From contig NC_086356.1 in the NCBI RefSeq assembly GCF_036324505.1, positions 11,284,744 to 11,348,743 on the forward strand: a DNA stretch of 64,000 bases, written 5' to 3'. A program made the translations under genes and the position numbers. Under the pieces are notes generated by a model. It searched no databases. It was not told the origin of the DNA and saw nothing but the letters and a program-made list of their open reading frames with translations. The DNA is from Eleginops maclovinus (taxonomy: Eukaryota; Chordata; Actinopteri; Perciformes; Eleginopidae). Below, piece after piece: positions 1 to 14,530 of the stretch; position 1 is the stretch's first letter, and each line of letters opens with the position of its first letter.

Positions 1-3000
1 AATGCTCTGCTCTTCAGTGGGTAGCTGGGGTGTTAGATAACACCTCACTTTTCACACAGGTACAAAACAGACGAGCCATCGTTAAGACGTGTCACTAATT
101 TGTTTTTGTTGGCAGAAATAAAGGTGATGTGGGGATAGCTAACCCATTCAACTGTCTCAAAATATGAAGGATGAATTTATTCATTCTCCCTTAAGCACTG
201 CTTAGGGATTCTAGGCAATATTTGATAATGGCATAGCTGGAGTGCTTGTCAAGATATGTAATCAATTCTGAGTTTTCATCACCGGGATATGTTGACCCAT
301 ATTGGTGCCTAATTGTATGCCATAAAGCAAATCATTTTTGAAAAAGAACCTCAGCAAAGAGGTAAAAGAAAAAGGAAAACAGACATAGATTCAGAAAGAG
401 ACAACCGCACAAACCACACACTGAATAACAATGTAAACAGATTCAAATAGACAAAGACAGTACATACAAAGCTTTGAAAGTAACACTACTTTCCTTGCCT
501 CCTTTCCTTGAGACTAACATGACGGGGCACAGGGAGGAAGAGGAAGGACATCTGACTGGGCACTGTTGCAGTCCATCGAGTGTTTTCTTCAGAGGGAAAG
601 GTCAGAGGATAGAGTACGGTGGGACACCTGCTGAAGGTAATCATTAATAACCCTGCTGTCCTGTCAGCAGCCCCTGGCTGTACCAGATGTGTACCCATTG
701 AAAAAAGGGAAATGTGGCATGATGGTCCACACATTGTTATGATACTGGCAGTCCTAAGCATATACTGTATGTAGCAATGCCCAAATGTGATATAGGACAC
801 AAAATGAGATGGAATGTGCTAACTGTTATATTCGTGGTTTAATTTGTGTCCTGTCTGACTCAGAAACTGCATGCAACAGATCTTCTTCCCCACCCAAGCA
901 TGCCTCTAAATTAAAGGTTACCAAGACAACCCTCTCTCATACTGTAGATGACTACCAAGGACAACTGTTTGTGCTTGAAACCAGCTTCTGTTGCTGTGCT
1001 ATGGCAGGCAGCTGCGATAGCTAAATCAGTTACTACTATTTCACACAGCCATGGAAGTGCTTACTGTATGTCATCTTGGACCCCAGTGTGTGTTTGTGTG
1101 TGTGTGTGTGTGAACCAGTTGATAACAATGCAAAGCAACATGTGCACAGATATTTGAAATAAGACAAAATGCTTTAGAATAGTGTATTATAACAGATTGC
1201 CATGCTTTTTTTTTTTTTATTCTAGTAGAACTAATATGTGTTTTATTCTATATATTTAGATGTTAGCTTCTTCTGTATTATTGCATGCCTTTTTTTTACC
1301 TGCTTGCAATAATGTAAATGTCTCTGCTGTGGGACTAATTAAGGATTTCTGACTGTGATTCTGATAACAGAGAGGCCATCTAGGATTTTTAGGTGAGGAT
1401 CAAAATTAGACTTAAGCAATTCCAAGTCTAAGTGGTAATTATGCTCAGAGCCCTATTCCTTGTGCATTTATTACCTTGTATAAAGCTTGTTTGTTTCACT
1501 TGCTCAATAAGTCCTGTTTATCCGTTTGCCTTCCTTTTGGTCAAGTTATTCCCCCTGTTTTCTCTTCTGCCTCGTTGACCAGCTACTCTCCATTCCTCCC
1601 CTCTTGGTCATCTCCTGGTTGAGTAACCCCTGCAGCAAACCTGTTAAACTGAATGTGCATGTTTGGCTCCACTTGGCAAACACTCAGAACATTGTCAAGC
1701 CGGTGTTTATAATCTGAACAGTTTGTCCCTAAGAAGTCATTTCTAATTCATGCAGATTTATAAAAAATGCAGATTGGCAGGAATAGATCCATGATATAGT
1801 TTATTGCTTTGATGCCCTGTCTGACCCCTTATCCCCTTGTTCACCTATCTCTACCCACTATACTTCATTTGCACTTTCATGCAAATAAGTCTCCTGTCCT
1901 GCAGAGGAGAAAAGGAGCGAAACCAAATTGGATCGAATGTAATTCAGTTCACAAAGCAGGGAATGAATCAATAATGCTGAGGAATGGCTTTGGAAGGACT
2001 GAATGCCCACCTTTAGAGGTAAAAGCTTTTATTCTGTTTTCAGCACAACCTGGGCCTTAATGCTTATGTGTTTTACGACAGGTTAATCAAAAATCACAGT
2101 ACCCACTGCTTCATTCCTGTCGTCCTCTCTTGTGATGATCACTTCATGTGTATATGTCTCGCCTCTATTCCAAAGTGTGATAGGTCTACTTGAATGGATT
2201 TGCCATTGCCTGTCGATATGCATTTTCATCTTTGAGTAATTAGGAAATATAGCTGAGCAGACAAATTGGTGTGGTTTGTATTTACTCCCAGAGGCCTATC
2301 ATGCTTCTTACATAATAGTGTTTTATAATTTCCAGCCATGCCTTACACAGAATGCTGCATATGTACTCAAGGTGTGTGGATAACAGTGATCAGGACGGAC
2401 CTTGAAGTCAAGTGACTGCTGCTCTACAATGAGAAGACCCATAAGAGGTTGTTATGGGCACCTAAAGCAGATTCATTTTTTTTCTTGCAAATTATTTAAG
2501 GCATAATCTAGTGAGAGGCAACCTCCACAAAGCAACTGCTGGGAGCACTCAGAGATCCCACAGTAGGAGGTGGATGAAGTACATACAGACAATGCATGGA
2601 GCACCTGAGGATTGTCTCCTAGCCAGTGGTTGCTTCTTTGACATTAGAAAACCTACGGAAAAGGTAATCCCTTAAAACCTTCTAAGGTGAAGATGGTTTC
2701 AATATTAGTATACAATCCTCCTGCAAATTTGTAATTTCTTTTATGACCTGAGCTGAAATAATATATAAATAAAAATGCATCAAACAGCAATAACAGACTC
2801 ATTATTGGGTAGCAACTATTCTGCCTAAAATGGTTTTACATTTATGGATACAGTTTTGTTCAATTGAACTGAGCTCATTTTCATATGGCAAGAGGGGTCA
2901 CAGGCTGAATATGTAAATAATTTTAATCACTCGCTTTGGCCTTCACAGTTTCAGAGACTATTTCAAAGGGGCATTGAAGCTGGTGGCTCGTGGTAATCCA

Positions 3001-3390
3001 ACATCAAGACACTTTGTGTATTTATTTTTTTGGCACCCATTGTTGTGTTGCATTAAGACCAGTGAAAAAAGAAATGCTGTGAAAATCCTTAAAACAGCAA
3101 CTGTTTCAGAGTGATGTCTGGAACTGGTATCATACCACTCAAATATGCTCAGACTACATGGCTTGTGTGATCTAATGTTTAGTTTGACAATAACATCACC
3201 TATTCAATCTGAATAAAGCAGGTCTACTTAGTAAGGTGACTCTGAGTATATGTCTTCAGGCTGGGTCTATTGAATAGTGTAAACTTTTGTGCAGAGTGGA
3301 TAATTTGCCAGCTTTCAGGTAAAGCTATGGAAAGCAGGGATCCATTAGCAGACCATTAGCATGTTGTTTGAACAGTTCCTGGCTGTGTCT
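1..3390. other. Gene-free stretch, nothing recognised
   Basis: AT-rich DNA without a convincing open reading frame, splice-site-bounded exon or repeat family that I recognise. It holds one short GT tract (listed separately) and scattered homopolymer T runs. A 104-codon minus-strand frame near 486-800 has no recognisable composition or motif and is treated as chance. Confidence 0.6.
1086..1112. repeat. Short (GT)n microsatellite
   Basis: About 27 bases of alternating G and T with one TTT interruption, typical of fish simple repeats. Confidence 0.85.
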
Positions 3391-3780
3391 CTCTCTTCTT
3401 GATTTAGGAGGGCAGAGAGAGCAGAAGGGAGAAAGGCGGTCAAATAGACAGGGTGTTGTACTGAGTGAGGGAAGAGACGTAGACAGGGACACACACAAAT
3501 TAGCTTTTCATCTCATGACAGCCACATCTCAAAGAGAAAGAGATTGGGTGGCAGAGCCGAGGGAAAGGGAGTGCTGAAAGATGCAAAGTGAGAGTTACAA
3601 AGATGTGGAATATTGCTGCAGGGATCAAGAGAAGAGAGGTAGTGGAAGGTGGGCTGCAAAGGAGTAAAGGGAAGCTGGGAAGAGTGAAAAGTGTAAAAAA
3701 GACATCAAGGTATAGTTGCAGAAGGAGAGGAAGGTACAACCGTATGCAGATTAAGAATGAGTAGTGGAGGGGAGGTGTAA
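3391..3780. repeat. Purine-rich (GA-rich) tract
   Basis: The plus strand is strongly enriched in A and G over nearly 400 bases, with many GAGA, GGAA and GAAAG runs but no fixed repeat unit. The complementary strand therefore shows a long pyrimidine-rich open frame of 122 codons (3500-3868), rich in Leu, Pro, Ser and Phe. That composition follows from the strand bias and is not evidence of a gene. Confidence 0.55.
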
Positions 3781-6700
3781 TTAAAGTTCCATTAAGCGAT
3801 ATTAACATTAAATAAATGTCCCTGTAATTAAACTGCCTGCAGGATGTGGAAAGGTTGGATGTGGACAACTGCCAAACCTGCAGAGAATAAACTACATTAG
3901 CTTGTAGCCAATTGTTTAGGTTCTCCAGCTCATGCTTATGTAAAGTTGTTCCCTATTGGTTCTCATCAACCTCTTAGTATATACTGTAGGCACCCATTTG
4001 CAGCTAACATGCTCAGACAGGCTGCGTTCATGCTACCTGCCGGTGAGGAATGGCAGAACAAGAAAACTCAACAACCAGAGATTTATCTTATGAGTTAGTG
4101 GACCAGACCAGAGCTCAAAGCTGAGGGGAGAAAAATACAAAGGGGAGCCCATGTTGCTATGTCTGATGAATGTGTAGTATGTTTGTGATTCTGAGTCTTA
4201 TGACCTTGAAGAGTCTGAATTATACCAAGTGGCTATATCACAGTTTAAAAGTATTCCCCATCTCTAGATGTAAAAACATCTGAAAAATGTGAAAGGCAGC
4301 CGTTTGCCTTTTTGACTGTTGAATAAAACATCTGATATAACGGCTAAAGTGTATGACAATTCTGCCAAGCCAATTTTATTTATGAAAGCACATGACCTTG
4401 ACTGTCATCTACATAGTGCTTGGTCTGAACGATGGTTGGCCACTCAACATGCATTCGTAATGATAAGTTGAATGCAGTTTAAGAGGTAAACCTGATTAGT
4501 CTTTAGGCATGAACATCTCTTATAATACTTGAGAGCACTTATGGTGCGCATAAGAAAGATGTACCCTATGACTCATGTCACAATACCCAAGGAGCGCTTG
4601 TGTTGCCCAGAGCAACACTGTCTGCGCTTCATTTCTTTGCCCATTGACAGGCATCCATGACAAACAAGCATGTCCTGCAGTGTGGCTGGCACTGGCTAGC
4701 TGTCTTGCTTTCATGTAAGCAAGCTCAACGCTGAGGCGAAAAAAGGATAAGAAAAAAAGTTGGAAGACTAACAAAGTTTGAGAGGAAAAGAACAAGAAAC
4801 AAAGTAGGGGTTAAGGGTTAAAAAACAAACAACCCTCACGTTCACTTAGCTACGGCGCTTGCAAAACAATGGATTGGAAATTAATGGGTTGGTCATACAC
4901 TTAATCTGACACAGCATTGGCAGCAGCCACCAGAGAGTCTGAGAACAATTAGAACTGGTTTTGGGGCACTGATTTTCTGATAGATGGCTACTTAGAAGCC
5001 TTTTACCTTTGAATAAGAAACCCAGGGCAGCGTCTGGGGATGTTACATCAATGCTACTCACGTAACTTGCAGAAAATAGAGGGGGTGACTGGCAGTGGTG
5101 GGGGGGCCAAGCTATTTGGAGTAAATCCACTGATGTACAATGCACTGAGTACACATAAGCAGCAGGGGCAAAAAGAAAGTCACACAAAGAATGCAGACAC
5201 AATACAAATTTAGGTGCACAGTAGCTCAGGAAATATGATATCTATTTATATAAAAGCCTAGGTCAGCTGTTGATTTTGTAGAATTTCGAAGTGGAATAAA
5301 GTAGAAGATGAGGGAGGCAGTTGATATTTGGCATTACTGGACCAAAAATCCAATTATAACCTTTCAGCATATTGTTGTTCATATATTACCCCAGATAGGC
5401 AGTATTCTGGCAAAAGGCGGGAAGCCAGAATTGGAAAATACACCCTTCATCCTGCAGCTCTTGCTTCTCGCCCCTTCCAGTCCTAAGTACCTCCCACCAG
5501 ACGGGCATAGACATATTCACCCACTTAATACAATAACCTGAACCTATTTTTATGCATTGCACCATTTAATATTTAACCATGGTTATTCAGTATTCAAGTC
5601 TGGGGACTTTGAAGGCCAACGCAAGACCTCAGTCTCATGTGTCGGCAAGTAGTTCATGGTTAATTTTGATGTTGATCATTACATTTAATATTCCTTTTTC
5701 ATATTTATATTCTTCACAGACTCTGGAACATAATGTTTTATGGATTTGTGCTGATCTGATTTGGACGACTGGGTTTCAGAAGGCATGTTGGACTCCTGCT
5801 GTGAAATCCAAATAACAACTCAAGCGACCTGTGCAAGCTACGCTTTGTTCACTCTAATTAGATATTTTTTCTAATCCATGAGTGTTAAACTAGGTTATGT
5901 ATTGCCTGCTACTAATTGTCAAGAAAATAGTTTGATTTCCAACTTAGAACATAAAGTGTAAAGCAAGAAGAAAAGAGGTGTCTTCTCATATTTTGACGGA
6001 TTAAGCAGCCCTGGAGTCATAGCCCTGGATTTTAATAATGTTGTGATGCTTCGGCCGACAGACCCACAGCTCTCTCTGAGAGAAACATCAATGCTTTGCT
6101 GACTGCTGTGTGTCAGGATGTGTACAGTTCCAGTGTGTGACTTATAAGACTGTAAAACATGTCTGATAGAGGTGGCAGACCTCTGATTGGAGAGCAGAGA
6201 AATAACAAGCGTTTTCAGAAACAATAATCACAAACACATAACATGTGATTTACTGGTGTTCCTCATTAGACGATACACACTTTTACATACAGTATTTAAT
6301 CCTGTGTTTGTACAGTTTTTTGGGGGGAAATGTTGCCAAGGCAAGCATATTACCTCCTACTGTGGGATCTCTGAGTGCACCAGAGATCTGGCATATTTAT
6401 ATTGCATAATTTGTTAAAAAACAAAACAGGAATTACATATTTGGAACCACTACTGTGGGAGCAGGGGCCTCTATCCCAGCTTGCCTCAGTCAGAGATGAT
6501 TCCATACTTTTCCAGCACATGGAGTAACCAATTTATTGGCATAGTTCGGGTAAGCATTTTTAATATAACTTAATTTCATCTGTCATTTTAACTATAGTTG
6601 TCTATTAACCTATTGAATACTCTAGAAGAAAAACAAGTGTACATCTCAAAGCTGTTTTGCTGTTTCTGTCAGCAACTTGTGCTGACACTTAATACCAAAA

Positions 6701-8570
6701 ATGTCTAGGGATCAATGTCAAGGTGTCAGTACGTTTCTGCTTTCCTGGGTTCATTTGCAATCTTGGATGTCTCTAAAGGGGAATTACACCTTTTTTTTGT
6801 CTATCAATACTTACTGTACTTCTGGCTGCCTTGCTTTATGGTAAAGTTGCCCACATTTACATTAGAGCAACCCCAATTTCAAGCTTCTTTAGAATGAACA
6901 GCCCTGATGACCTATAATGAAGTATGTGTCCCTAAAACCTGAGCATTTTGAACTATTTATGTGTTGCATATGTGTTGCAGGTTTTTTCCAGGCTAAAGCT
7001 GAAGTGCCAGCTGGACTCGTTCTTGAGAGGGATGAGTGACTGACAGTTTGATGGGGTGTGTGATTGGCAGGCAGGTACAGTATGCTTCATGCTGTTACTC
7101 CACTGATCAGATGTACAGCACATCAATATTTTACACATTTGTTAAAACATCAGACGTTTTGATGTCAATTATGCAGACAAGATCGCATTCTGTGGGCAAA
7201 GAGGTTGTGGAGTAATTTGAATCCTGTAAAGCGAAAAGCTTACAGACATTTATAATTGGATCCATCACTTTCGAGTGTTGCCTCCCAACAGGAACTTTGC
7301 AGCTCTGTTTATAGCATGTGGCTTGGCGTCAGTCTGCCACCAGTCAAATTTGAACAATTTTCTCTGCACTACTGTAACAAAAATAACTACTGAAGTCATT
7401 CAGTCAGTGATTATTATTGGTGGTTTTCAGTTTATGCAGTTTAGAACATGTCATTTGCAAAGGTCATATTAGAGAATAACACACAGTAGAGTTACAGATG
7501 AGCGGCAAAACACTGCATTTTGCATTGCCAAGGCACACTTTATATTTTTCTTTTAGAATAAGACATTTTAGAATGCAATACATGATTTCAGCTACTAACA
7601 TTTTCATTATTTTATAATTAAAGGACAAACGAGTAAACAAACAGGTTGCTTTGTATCCATCAAACTGCATTCTTACCATCAAGCAAAATATTTTGAGTGA
7701 TGATATTTGAAACATTGTTTACAATGTCCGGATATTTCATGAAGCTAAAGTACCTCTTCTACATTCCCACTTCTCATGACAGTAAATCTGCTTACGAGTC
7801 TGGTGTGTACAAAAGCACCAAAGTTACCAGTTAATTCAGTAAATACGTTTTTTTTCAATATTGACACTGCTTGAGCCTTGGGCAATAGAAGGCTACATTT
7901 CTGAGCCCCATATGAGCGAGCCTTTGGAGCAGCCTTGTTGACTCATTATATATGATGGAGTCTCGAAATGTGGACTTTCTAAGCGGCAGAGCCTGAATTG
8001 CGACATAAAATAAGGTTGTCTCGTGAAAGGTTGCTCAGCCTGCACTGTGAAACTGCTGTAGTTTTGAGCAAACAATACTTTTCGCTCCACTTGCACCTCC
8101 ATTACCCACACTGTGACACTGATTTAGCAGTTTCTCTTGGTGGCATCTGGTGTTCAGTGTAGTCCAAGGCATGTTGGCAAACTAAATAGCTCCACATTCT
8201 TAGCATATTGGCTCTTGAACGCTTTCACTTGCGGGGAAAAAATGGTTGGTGAGAATGAATGAGCAGCAATGTCTCAACCTTGATGAAGCGTTTGTCTGTT
8301 GCCTGCTCTATCCTTTATGAAAAATATGTTCATGATAGGATGATTCATTATATTATTATAATCTCATTACTTAAAACTAAAATGGATCTCTTTTTTGGCC
8401 AATACTATTTTCTTGGCATTTTGATCTTTATAGGAATATGTTCTTTGTTTTACTGCAGTACGTTTTTTAACCAACAATTTTTACAGTAGAAGAGAACAGG
8501 TAATGGTTCATTAAGCAGCAAGTTACAAAATTAGCTAAAATAACTCATGTGTATTGCTTTCAAACACACA
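3781..8570. other. Gene-free stretch, nothing recognised
   Basis: AT-rich sequence with no supported exon, RNA gene or repeat. The open frames here, such as a 118-codon minus-strand one at 4846-5202, have no family resemblance or exon boundaries that I can support. Confidence 0.55.
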
Positions 8571-8579
8571 ATGACAAAC

Positions 8580-9310
8580 ATTAATTCACTAAGTGCTCGA
8601 GTTGTGCATTAAAATTGCATTTCCTGTGGACCCTTAGCTCACAGAAGGTCTTCCAAAGCAAATTAGTAATTCAAACAGCCATGTCAAAAACGTCACTCTT
8701 TCAAAGAACAGCCAGATGGTGATTAACTGAGCCAGAGAGTGTTATTCCTCATCTAAATGACTCAAACAAGGACACTGCATGAACAGTAAGAAACGTAGCA
8801 AAACTGAGTCTTGTTTCAATTGAAATATCGTAGTCCTATTCCTATTAAAATAAATGAGAAATGCTATAAAAGCACTTGAATTACTTAATTAGAATGACAA
8901 CAGCATGAGGCAGTATAAAGGAGAGGGCCAGGGATATGACCACTGTGGTTCACCATTAATAGAGGTTTGCAATCACAAAAAGGTCATTCCATTGTGTCCT
9001 GGCAAGACAGGGGCTCTTTGAAGGGAGCAATTACAGCATTCACTGCTGCCAGGGCACTGACTTATTTCTCTTCAGAGAGTGCGCTGTACACATAGTCCAT
9101 TTTGCTTTTGCCCTATTTACCATCATTCTGTCTTCACATGCTGTTCTGAGCTCTTGTTACGACTGCTGTGGCTTCCAGTACAAAGACCTAATTACAGTAA
9201 TGGCAAGGGATAAACAGAAAAACAAGCAAGCAGATGAACTGCAGGCCGTGAAGGCAGTTTTATAATATGTAAACCTCCCACGCTGCTTGAATAAAAATCC
9301 ATCCCAACCA
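8580..9310. other. Conserved-noncoding-element-like block (candidate)
   Basis: The block is low in simple repeats and balanced in composition, with homeodomain-type cores such as TTAATTAG near 8887. It looks like single-copy regulatory DNA, but nothing in one sequence proves conservation. It could equally be neutral unique sequence. Confidence 0.2.
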
Positions 9311-12300
9311 GCCAGTTAGCCCAGTTAGTCAGGAAGATCAGCTAAGGGCCACACCAAAGCATATTACAAACAAGCATTAAAATGAAACATACTCTGCCTA
9401 ATTATTCAGGAGATGTCCACCAGTCTCATAAAACATGCCATTAAAATTAAATCAAATTTCCTGTCAAATATATTTTTGAATTGGACTGAATATGTTTGAA
9501 CATCTGCAAGTGTGTATGTGAGGTGTGAATATATTCAAAGCATGTGCGGTGAGAGTGGCTCAAGGCAAGATAGCAGAATAGGGAATGGGTGACTAATGAG
9601 AACTTGTTTTACCACCGTTGCCTCGTCTCTCTGGGTGCAGCGCTTAATCGTGACTGTGCATCGTGTCCGTCATTTAAACATGGGCCCCTGTCTTCACAAT
9701 GAAGCGATTGATGCAGGTGTTGGAGACTGCCGGCGGAGATCTAGGAATGTGCTGTTGTCCTTGATACTGCATAGTCCAGGATTATTGATCCAAGGAAAAC
9801 CACTCAATCATGACTGTGTGCCTTCTGCAGAGGCAGCAAAATTCCCTTGTGTGAAAAGGTCCCAAGGAGAACCCCCAGCTTCTGGTTTTTTACACACACA
9901 TTATTTTATTTTTAAAACAAATACAAATGAATGCATGGGGGCCTGAAATTATATCAATAAAGGGATCATTTAATCTTGACACTAGCACACGTATGAGTTT
10001 ATTTGATTTGTATTCAATAACAAAAAAACGTAATCCTAATCTTTTTGTACAAATTAAATGATTTTTTAGCTCAACTGATTATTTTTCTACACCAACAGCA
10101 CACTTTAAGGACATTATTTTTTACACATGGCAAGTATCAGATTTCAGTGTGAACCGGTCACGGTCCTAAACTGATGTCAGCGGTTTGGTCTCATTTATTA
10201 GTTGATGTGCAGTGGAAGTCCCCAGATGTTAATGAGGACAAGGACGGGAGAAAGAGAGACCCTTTTTTTATTGCGGCTTATGTGTAGCAATGGCTGTGGC
10301 TTTCGATACAGAGGTGTGTTTATGACTTGAAAGGTGATCAGAATTTCTGGGAAAAGAATGAATATGAATATTTTCATAAATCAAGTCATACCACTTGTAT
10401 CTTCTTAAAGTCTGTTAAGCAGTTTGAATACAGAAGGATATTATAAAACAAGGGTCTCTACATTCACTGTTTTGCCAAAAATACCTTCCATTTATGACAG
10501 GCTCCTTTGATCTTTTGTCAAACAAAATCAGATCTACAACATTGCTATTACTGCCCTAAAGAAAAGCAATTTGTAAAATAAATCCTTGGAGTGCAATAGG
10601 AAATGCATTTGGTAACATTTGCATGTACAGGTGACCATATGGAAAGAGTAGTTTCATTTAACCTTGTATTAACTACTCTGATAGACCGACACTAGCAACA
10701 TTTTGATAATATGAGTAACAAATAATGAGAGCTGTGTCTTTCAAATCCATGGAGCAACAGTCTAAATTGTCGGGAATATTTTAAGTATATAATGACAAAT
10801 ATATGCATTAATATTGAATCTTAATCAACACAACCTGGGTTCCGGCCCAGCGATTGTTTGCAAAGCAAAAACAAAGTACACAACAGATCAATGGTGCTTG
10901 TGAGAAAGACCGTACAATACTTAAATTCATGTGGGTCAAAAACTTAATCCCAGTTCGGCAAGCCACTTTTTTCTGGCAGAGTGTAGCCTCCAACTTGACA
11001 GAGTAGAATTTAAACCCCCAAAGGAACTGAATATCAAACTCGACATTGTGCCAAGAATTTCGATATGAGTCTAAACTTTGGTTAAATAAGAACTGAATAA
11101 TAAAACAATAGAGTCAGTGAGATTGAAAAAAATAGTCCTCTCATCAAATGAGCCTGTCTGCCAAAGTTAATCAACCATTGAGTCTTTGAAATGCGAGAAC
11201 ACAGAGGAAAATCCCCGTCACAATGTCCAATAGTCTTCATTACACGAAAAGCCAAATATATTCATAAAACAATATGAAGCAGAGAAATGCAGCAGATGTT
11301 CACATTTAAAAAAACACAACCTGAATATGTGTGGCACTTTTGCTGGTCAAAAGACTAAAACGATGTCCATTTACTGCCGGCAAACCATTTGATAAATCAA
11401 CTAATCCTTTTAAGCACTAATTGAATTCAATGAACGCTAATCGTTTTAGCATTAGATGAATGCATTCTTCCATATTCTCCCTCCCCTCTTTCAGCTACTT
11501 TTCATTTCTTTTGCAAAACACTTCAGGGCACAATCAGGGACAACTGCCATTGTCACTCTCATCACTAGCACGTAAGCCCTTGTCCGACCCCAAGGACGAG
11601 TGCACTCAATAACTGTCCCTGTCCAGACGCGGTAAGCCTGTGCCACAATCCTTTAAACCCCTGAACTCTGACATGCTTCAATAAGGTACATGAAGCCTCC
11701 TCCTTCGGGAGATTAAATTGAAACTCTTTCCCTCTAAACTCAAGAATAATTGGAATCTTTTTTAAAACTCTGCTAATCTGCACTGTTGAGTATTGTCCTC
11801 AAGCAGGGGTAAGTGATAACATCATGGCATAATGGTGAGACGTAACAATGTTTCAGATCAGGACTTTTAGACGGAAAAATGATATTATGACAAAGGCCTC
11901 GGATATTTCTCTCAAGCAAATGCTCTCACTGATGAGGGTTTTGCATCACATTCATCCCTGCCATTAAAAACTAATCAAAAGGACTGAAAATGCAATTTTT
12001 GCCACTGTGCACAAAGTTCTAGACCCTTCACTGCTTATTTCATTTCAGCCACTGCTTTTATTTATTTATGGATTCAAGATAAATGTGTCAACGCAGTTTC
12101 TTTAGCAAGGCGATTATCTGTCATTTCCTCCTATCTGCCGTCCGTGTCCTACATACAGTTCTGTATTTACCCTTCAACATGTTTTTATTTAATGTTGAGT
12201 TGCAGATATCAAATTGAAGTCTCTGACAGCCTTTTTTCACATAGATTTATATAAGACTTTTATCATTTGTTTTAGCTGCTTTCTTTGGCACATAAAAATG

Positions 12301-14257
12301 CCAACATTAATCAATGTTATGACAGCGTAACTGGCAACAGGAATACGTGTTATGTTATCTAGCTACCTACCAAGTTCCGTCCTTCCTTCTTTCCTTCCTG
12401 TCTTCATTCCTGTCTGTCTGTTTGGGATCTAGGATTCTTTACTTTGAGTGCCTACTATTGTAATCCCTGAGGTGAGCTGAGATGCTTGACAAAAGTATAG
12501 TGGGAACTGGAAATAAAACCTTGTGAGGTTGTGTGTTTTATTTATATTTGACGCTTTTGCTCTACTCAAGTCAGATCTTGCAGCACTACAGTGAACAGTG
12601 CAGTCACATATTGTGCTGTGCATTGGTTCCACTTCACAGGTTTTCAGCAGTGTAATTGAATCTCTGGCTCAGCTGACCTTTACCATCAATACTGCACTCT
12701 ATATGTTCTTTGTATCCTGAATTGAGCCTCTCACTGTTCTTTTTAGGTGTTGACAATTGAACGTAATATGAAGTATTTACCATTATATCATCTCTGTCAG
12801 TTATTCCGGCTATACATTCTGCACTTTTTATGCTATAAAGCCTGGAGCTTGATGTAGACTACGGTGGCAAAGAATCAGTTTCTTCAAAATAATTAATTTT
12901 ATGTAGGCACCCGGTGTCATTCAAATAGTTACTTGCATTTATTAACCACATTTTGTTTGTAGCAAAGCACGTATTTACAACACCTGCACACAGAAGGCGC
13001 CGTATTCCTCAGAGCCTGGAGTTTTTCATGGTGACTGCTAGAGAAGGCCCCTTTCGTTCATGGTTCACCACCCCAGTATTGGTTCTTAAGTGTCATTTAG
13101 CCACAACTTGGAATGGGGATCAGATCATCGAATGATTCCTTAGACAGCTTTCCTGGGTGTAATATTTGGCTTCAGTATCTGACCCCTTATCTTAATGTCT
13201 TTAATACCCTTTGTGTATATCTCTGAGAAAAAATATATCTTTCTTCTTCCTTTTGCATAAAAATCCCATTCATTTCTCTTGCCTGTTATCACTGGATACG
13301 TTTTGCAGGCATAAGATATGAGCCAGTCTCATCAGCATATTGGTATTATCTCTTTATTTTTGTTCAGGCCAAATTATGCTGGAAATGAAGTGGAAGATTG
13401 TACAGGTGAAATGGCCGACAGTATTTTCCAGAAATATTCTATTTTGATATAGATTGTTGATTGGGTGATATTGTTTATTGCCAGCAATAGGCATAATAAT
13501 ATGAATTAAATGCCAGTTAGGAGATTACCAGTTCAGATACAGTACACATAGCTACATGTAATGCTATACTCTGTGTCACACTTATCATTTGCTGGATATT
13601 CTGTGTATGTAAGTGTTTTCTTCTGTATATGTCTGATGGACAACTGCATTTTATATAGACTTGGATTAATAAAAAAGAGCAATTTATTGATAAGCAAAAG
13701 AGAAAAAGGATAATAAACACTACCGTTTCAGCCCACCCAACATACTGTATGATCCCCTCAGCTAAAAGTAGAGAAAATACGGTGCAACACATTAAAGCAG
13801 TCACTTTGAAGCACTGGGAGCCATTTATTTTACAAAGGTGTCAGTATCAAGGAAGCATCAATGTCGAGAAGCCCCAAAGCTACTCTATATCTGGAAGAAG
13901 TCGTTATCACAAGTTCTCACTTCACTATTCGAATTAAATAAAGAGTAGTCCCATAGCAGGAGGGCCCATATGCCTTCAATCCAACACGTATATTGCACTG
14001 CATGCTATTTGTGGAAGAACTCTTATTTAAAAAAGTTAGTAAAAGAAGTTGTCGCTGCGTCTTCTGGTAAATTGCAATTGCATCTATAGGCTACGTACAG
14101 TAGTTACTGGGTCACTAGATAGGCCAAATACATTCATAACAAGAAATTATTGGGCTAATTAATCTGCAGACCTTTGTCATGTCCACTTTATCTAAGACGG
14201 GCACATGATATATAGAACATTATTGTAGGGATGCATTAAAGCTAGTGAAGCATATCT
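9311..14257. other. Gene-free stretch, nothing recognised
   Basis: No gene found. It includes a pyrimidine-rich CCTT/CTGT tract at about 12376-12424. A GT-type donor context (AGCAGGG then GTAAGT) occurs near 11806, but no coding segment precedes it. The open frames, up to 116 codons at 9596-9946, resemble no family I know. Confidence 0.55.
12376..12424. repeat. Pyrimidine-rich CCTT/CTGT low-complexity tract
   Basis: Imperfect CCTT units run into TGTCTGTC units over about 50 bases. This is a degenerate tetranucleotide microsatellite. Confidence 0.7.
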
Positions 14258-14530
14258 TGTAGCGATGTTTGTGAAGATGATGAAGAAGTCTCTGGAGACA
14301 CCAGCTTGTATATAATAAGGTTTATTTCAACAGCATAGTATCATACACCAACACGGGCAATACGGGATTCCCAGAGCCAATTGTGGAAGTCCCCCGAACG
14401 TTCTTTGTACATGCCATTTAAAGAGGAAAAAAGAGTGTGCGCACCTGAAGTGTGTGTTGACATGATGTAAGCAATAACCCTGTGTGCCCCACTAAGGTGA
14501 CCTAGGTCAGTTCCTAGGGGAACCCTAACA
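14258..14530 (-). mobile_element. Probable solo LTR of an LTR retrotransposon
   Basis: Read on the minus strand, the segment starts TGTTAGGG and ends GCTACA, which gives the TG...CA ends of an LTR. It has a TATA-like TTTAAA (plus 14417-14422) followed about 95 bases later by an AATAAA polyadenylation signal (plus 14321-14326), the U3-R-U5 order expected of an LTR about 270 bases long. No primer-binding site or polypurine tract adjoins it, so it appears to be a solo LTR left by LTR-LTR recombination. The flanks TATCT and TATTC agree only partly, so the target duplication is not clean. The family (Gypsy, BEL or endogenous retrovirus) cannot be told from the LTR alone. Two kappaB-like motifs lie at 14364-14372 and 14385-14394. 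Confidence 0.55.

Noticed and set aside
3500..3868. 122-codon minus-strand frame rich in Leu, Phe, Pro and Ser
   Set aside because: It is the complement of a purine-rich tract. Composition bias explains the open frame and the apparent hydrophobic segments.
9596..9946. 116-codon plus-strand frame
   Set aside because: No recognisable motif or exon signals; it is treated as a chance frame.
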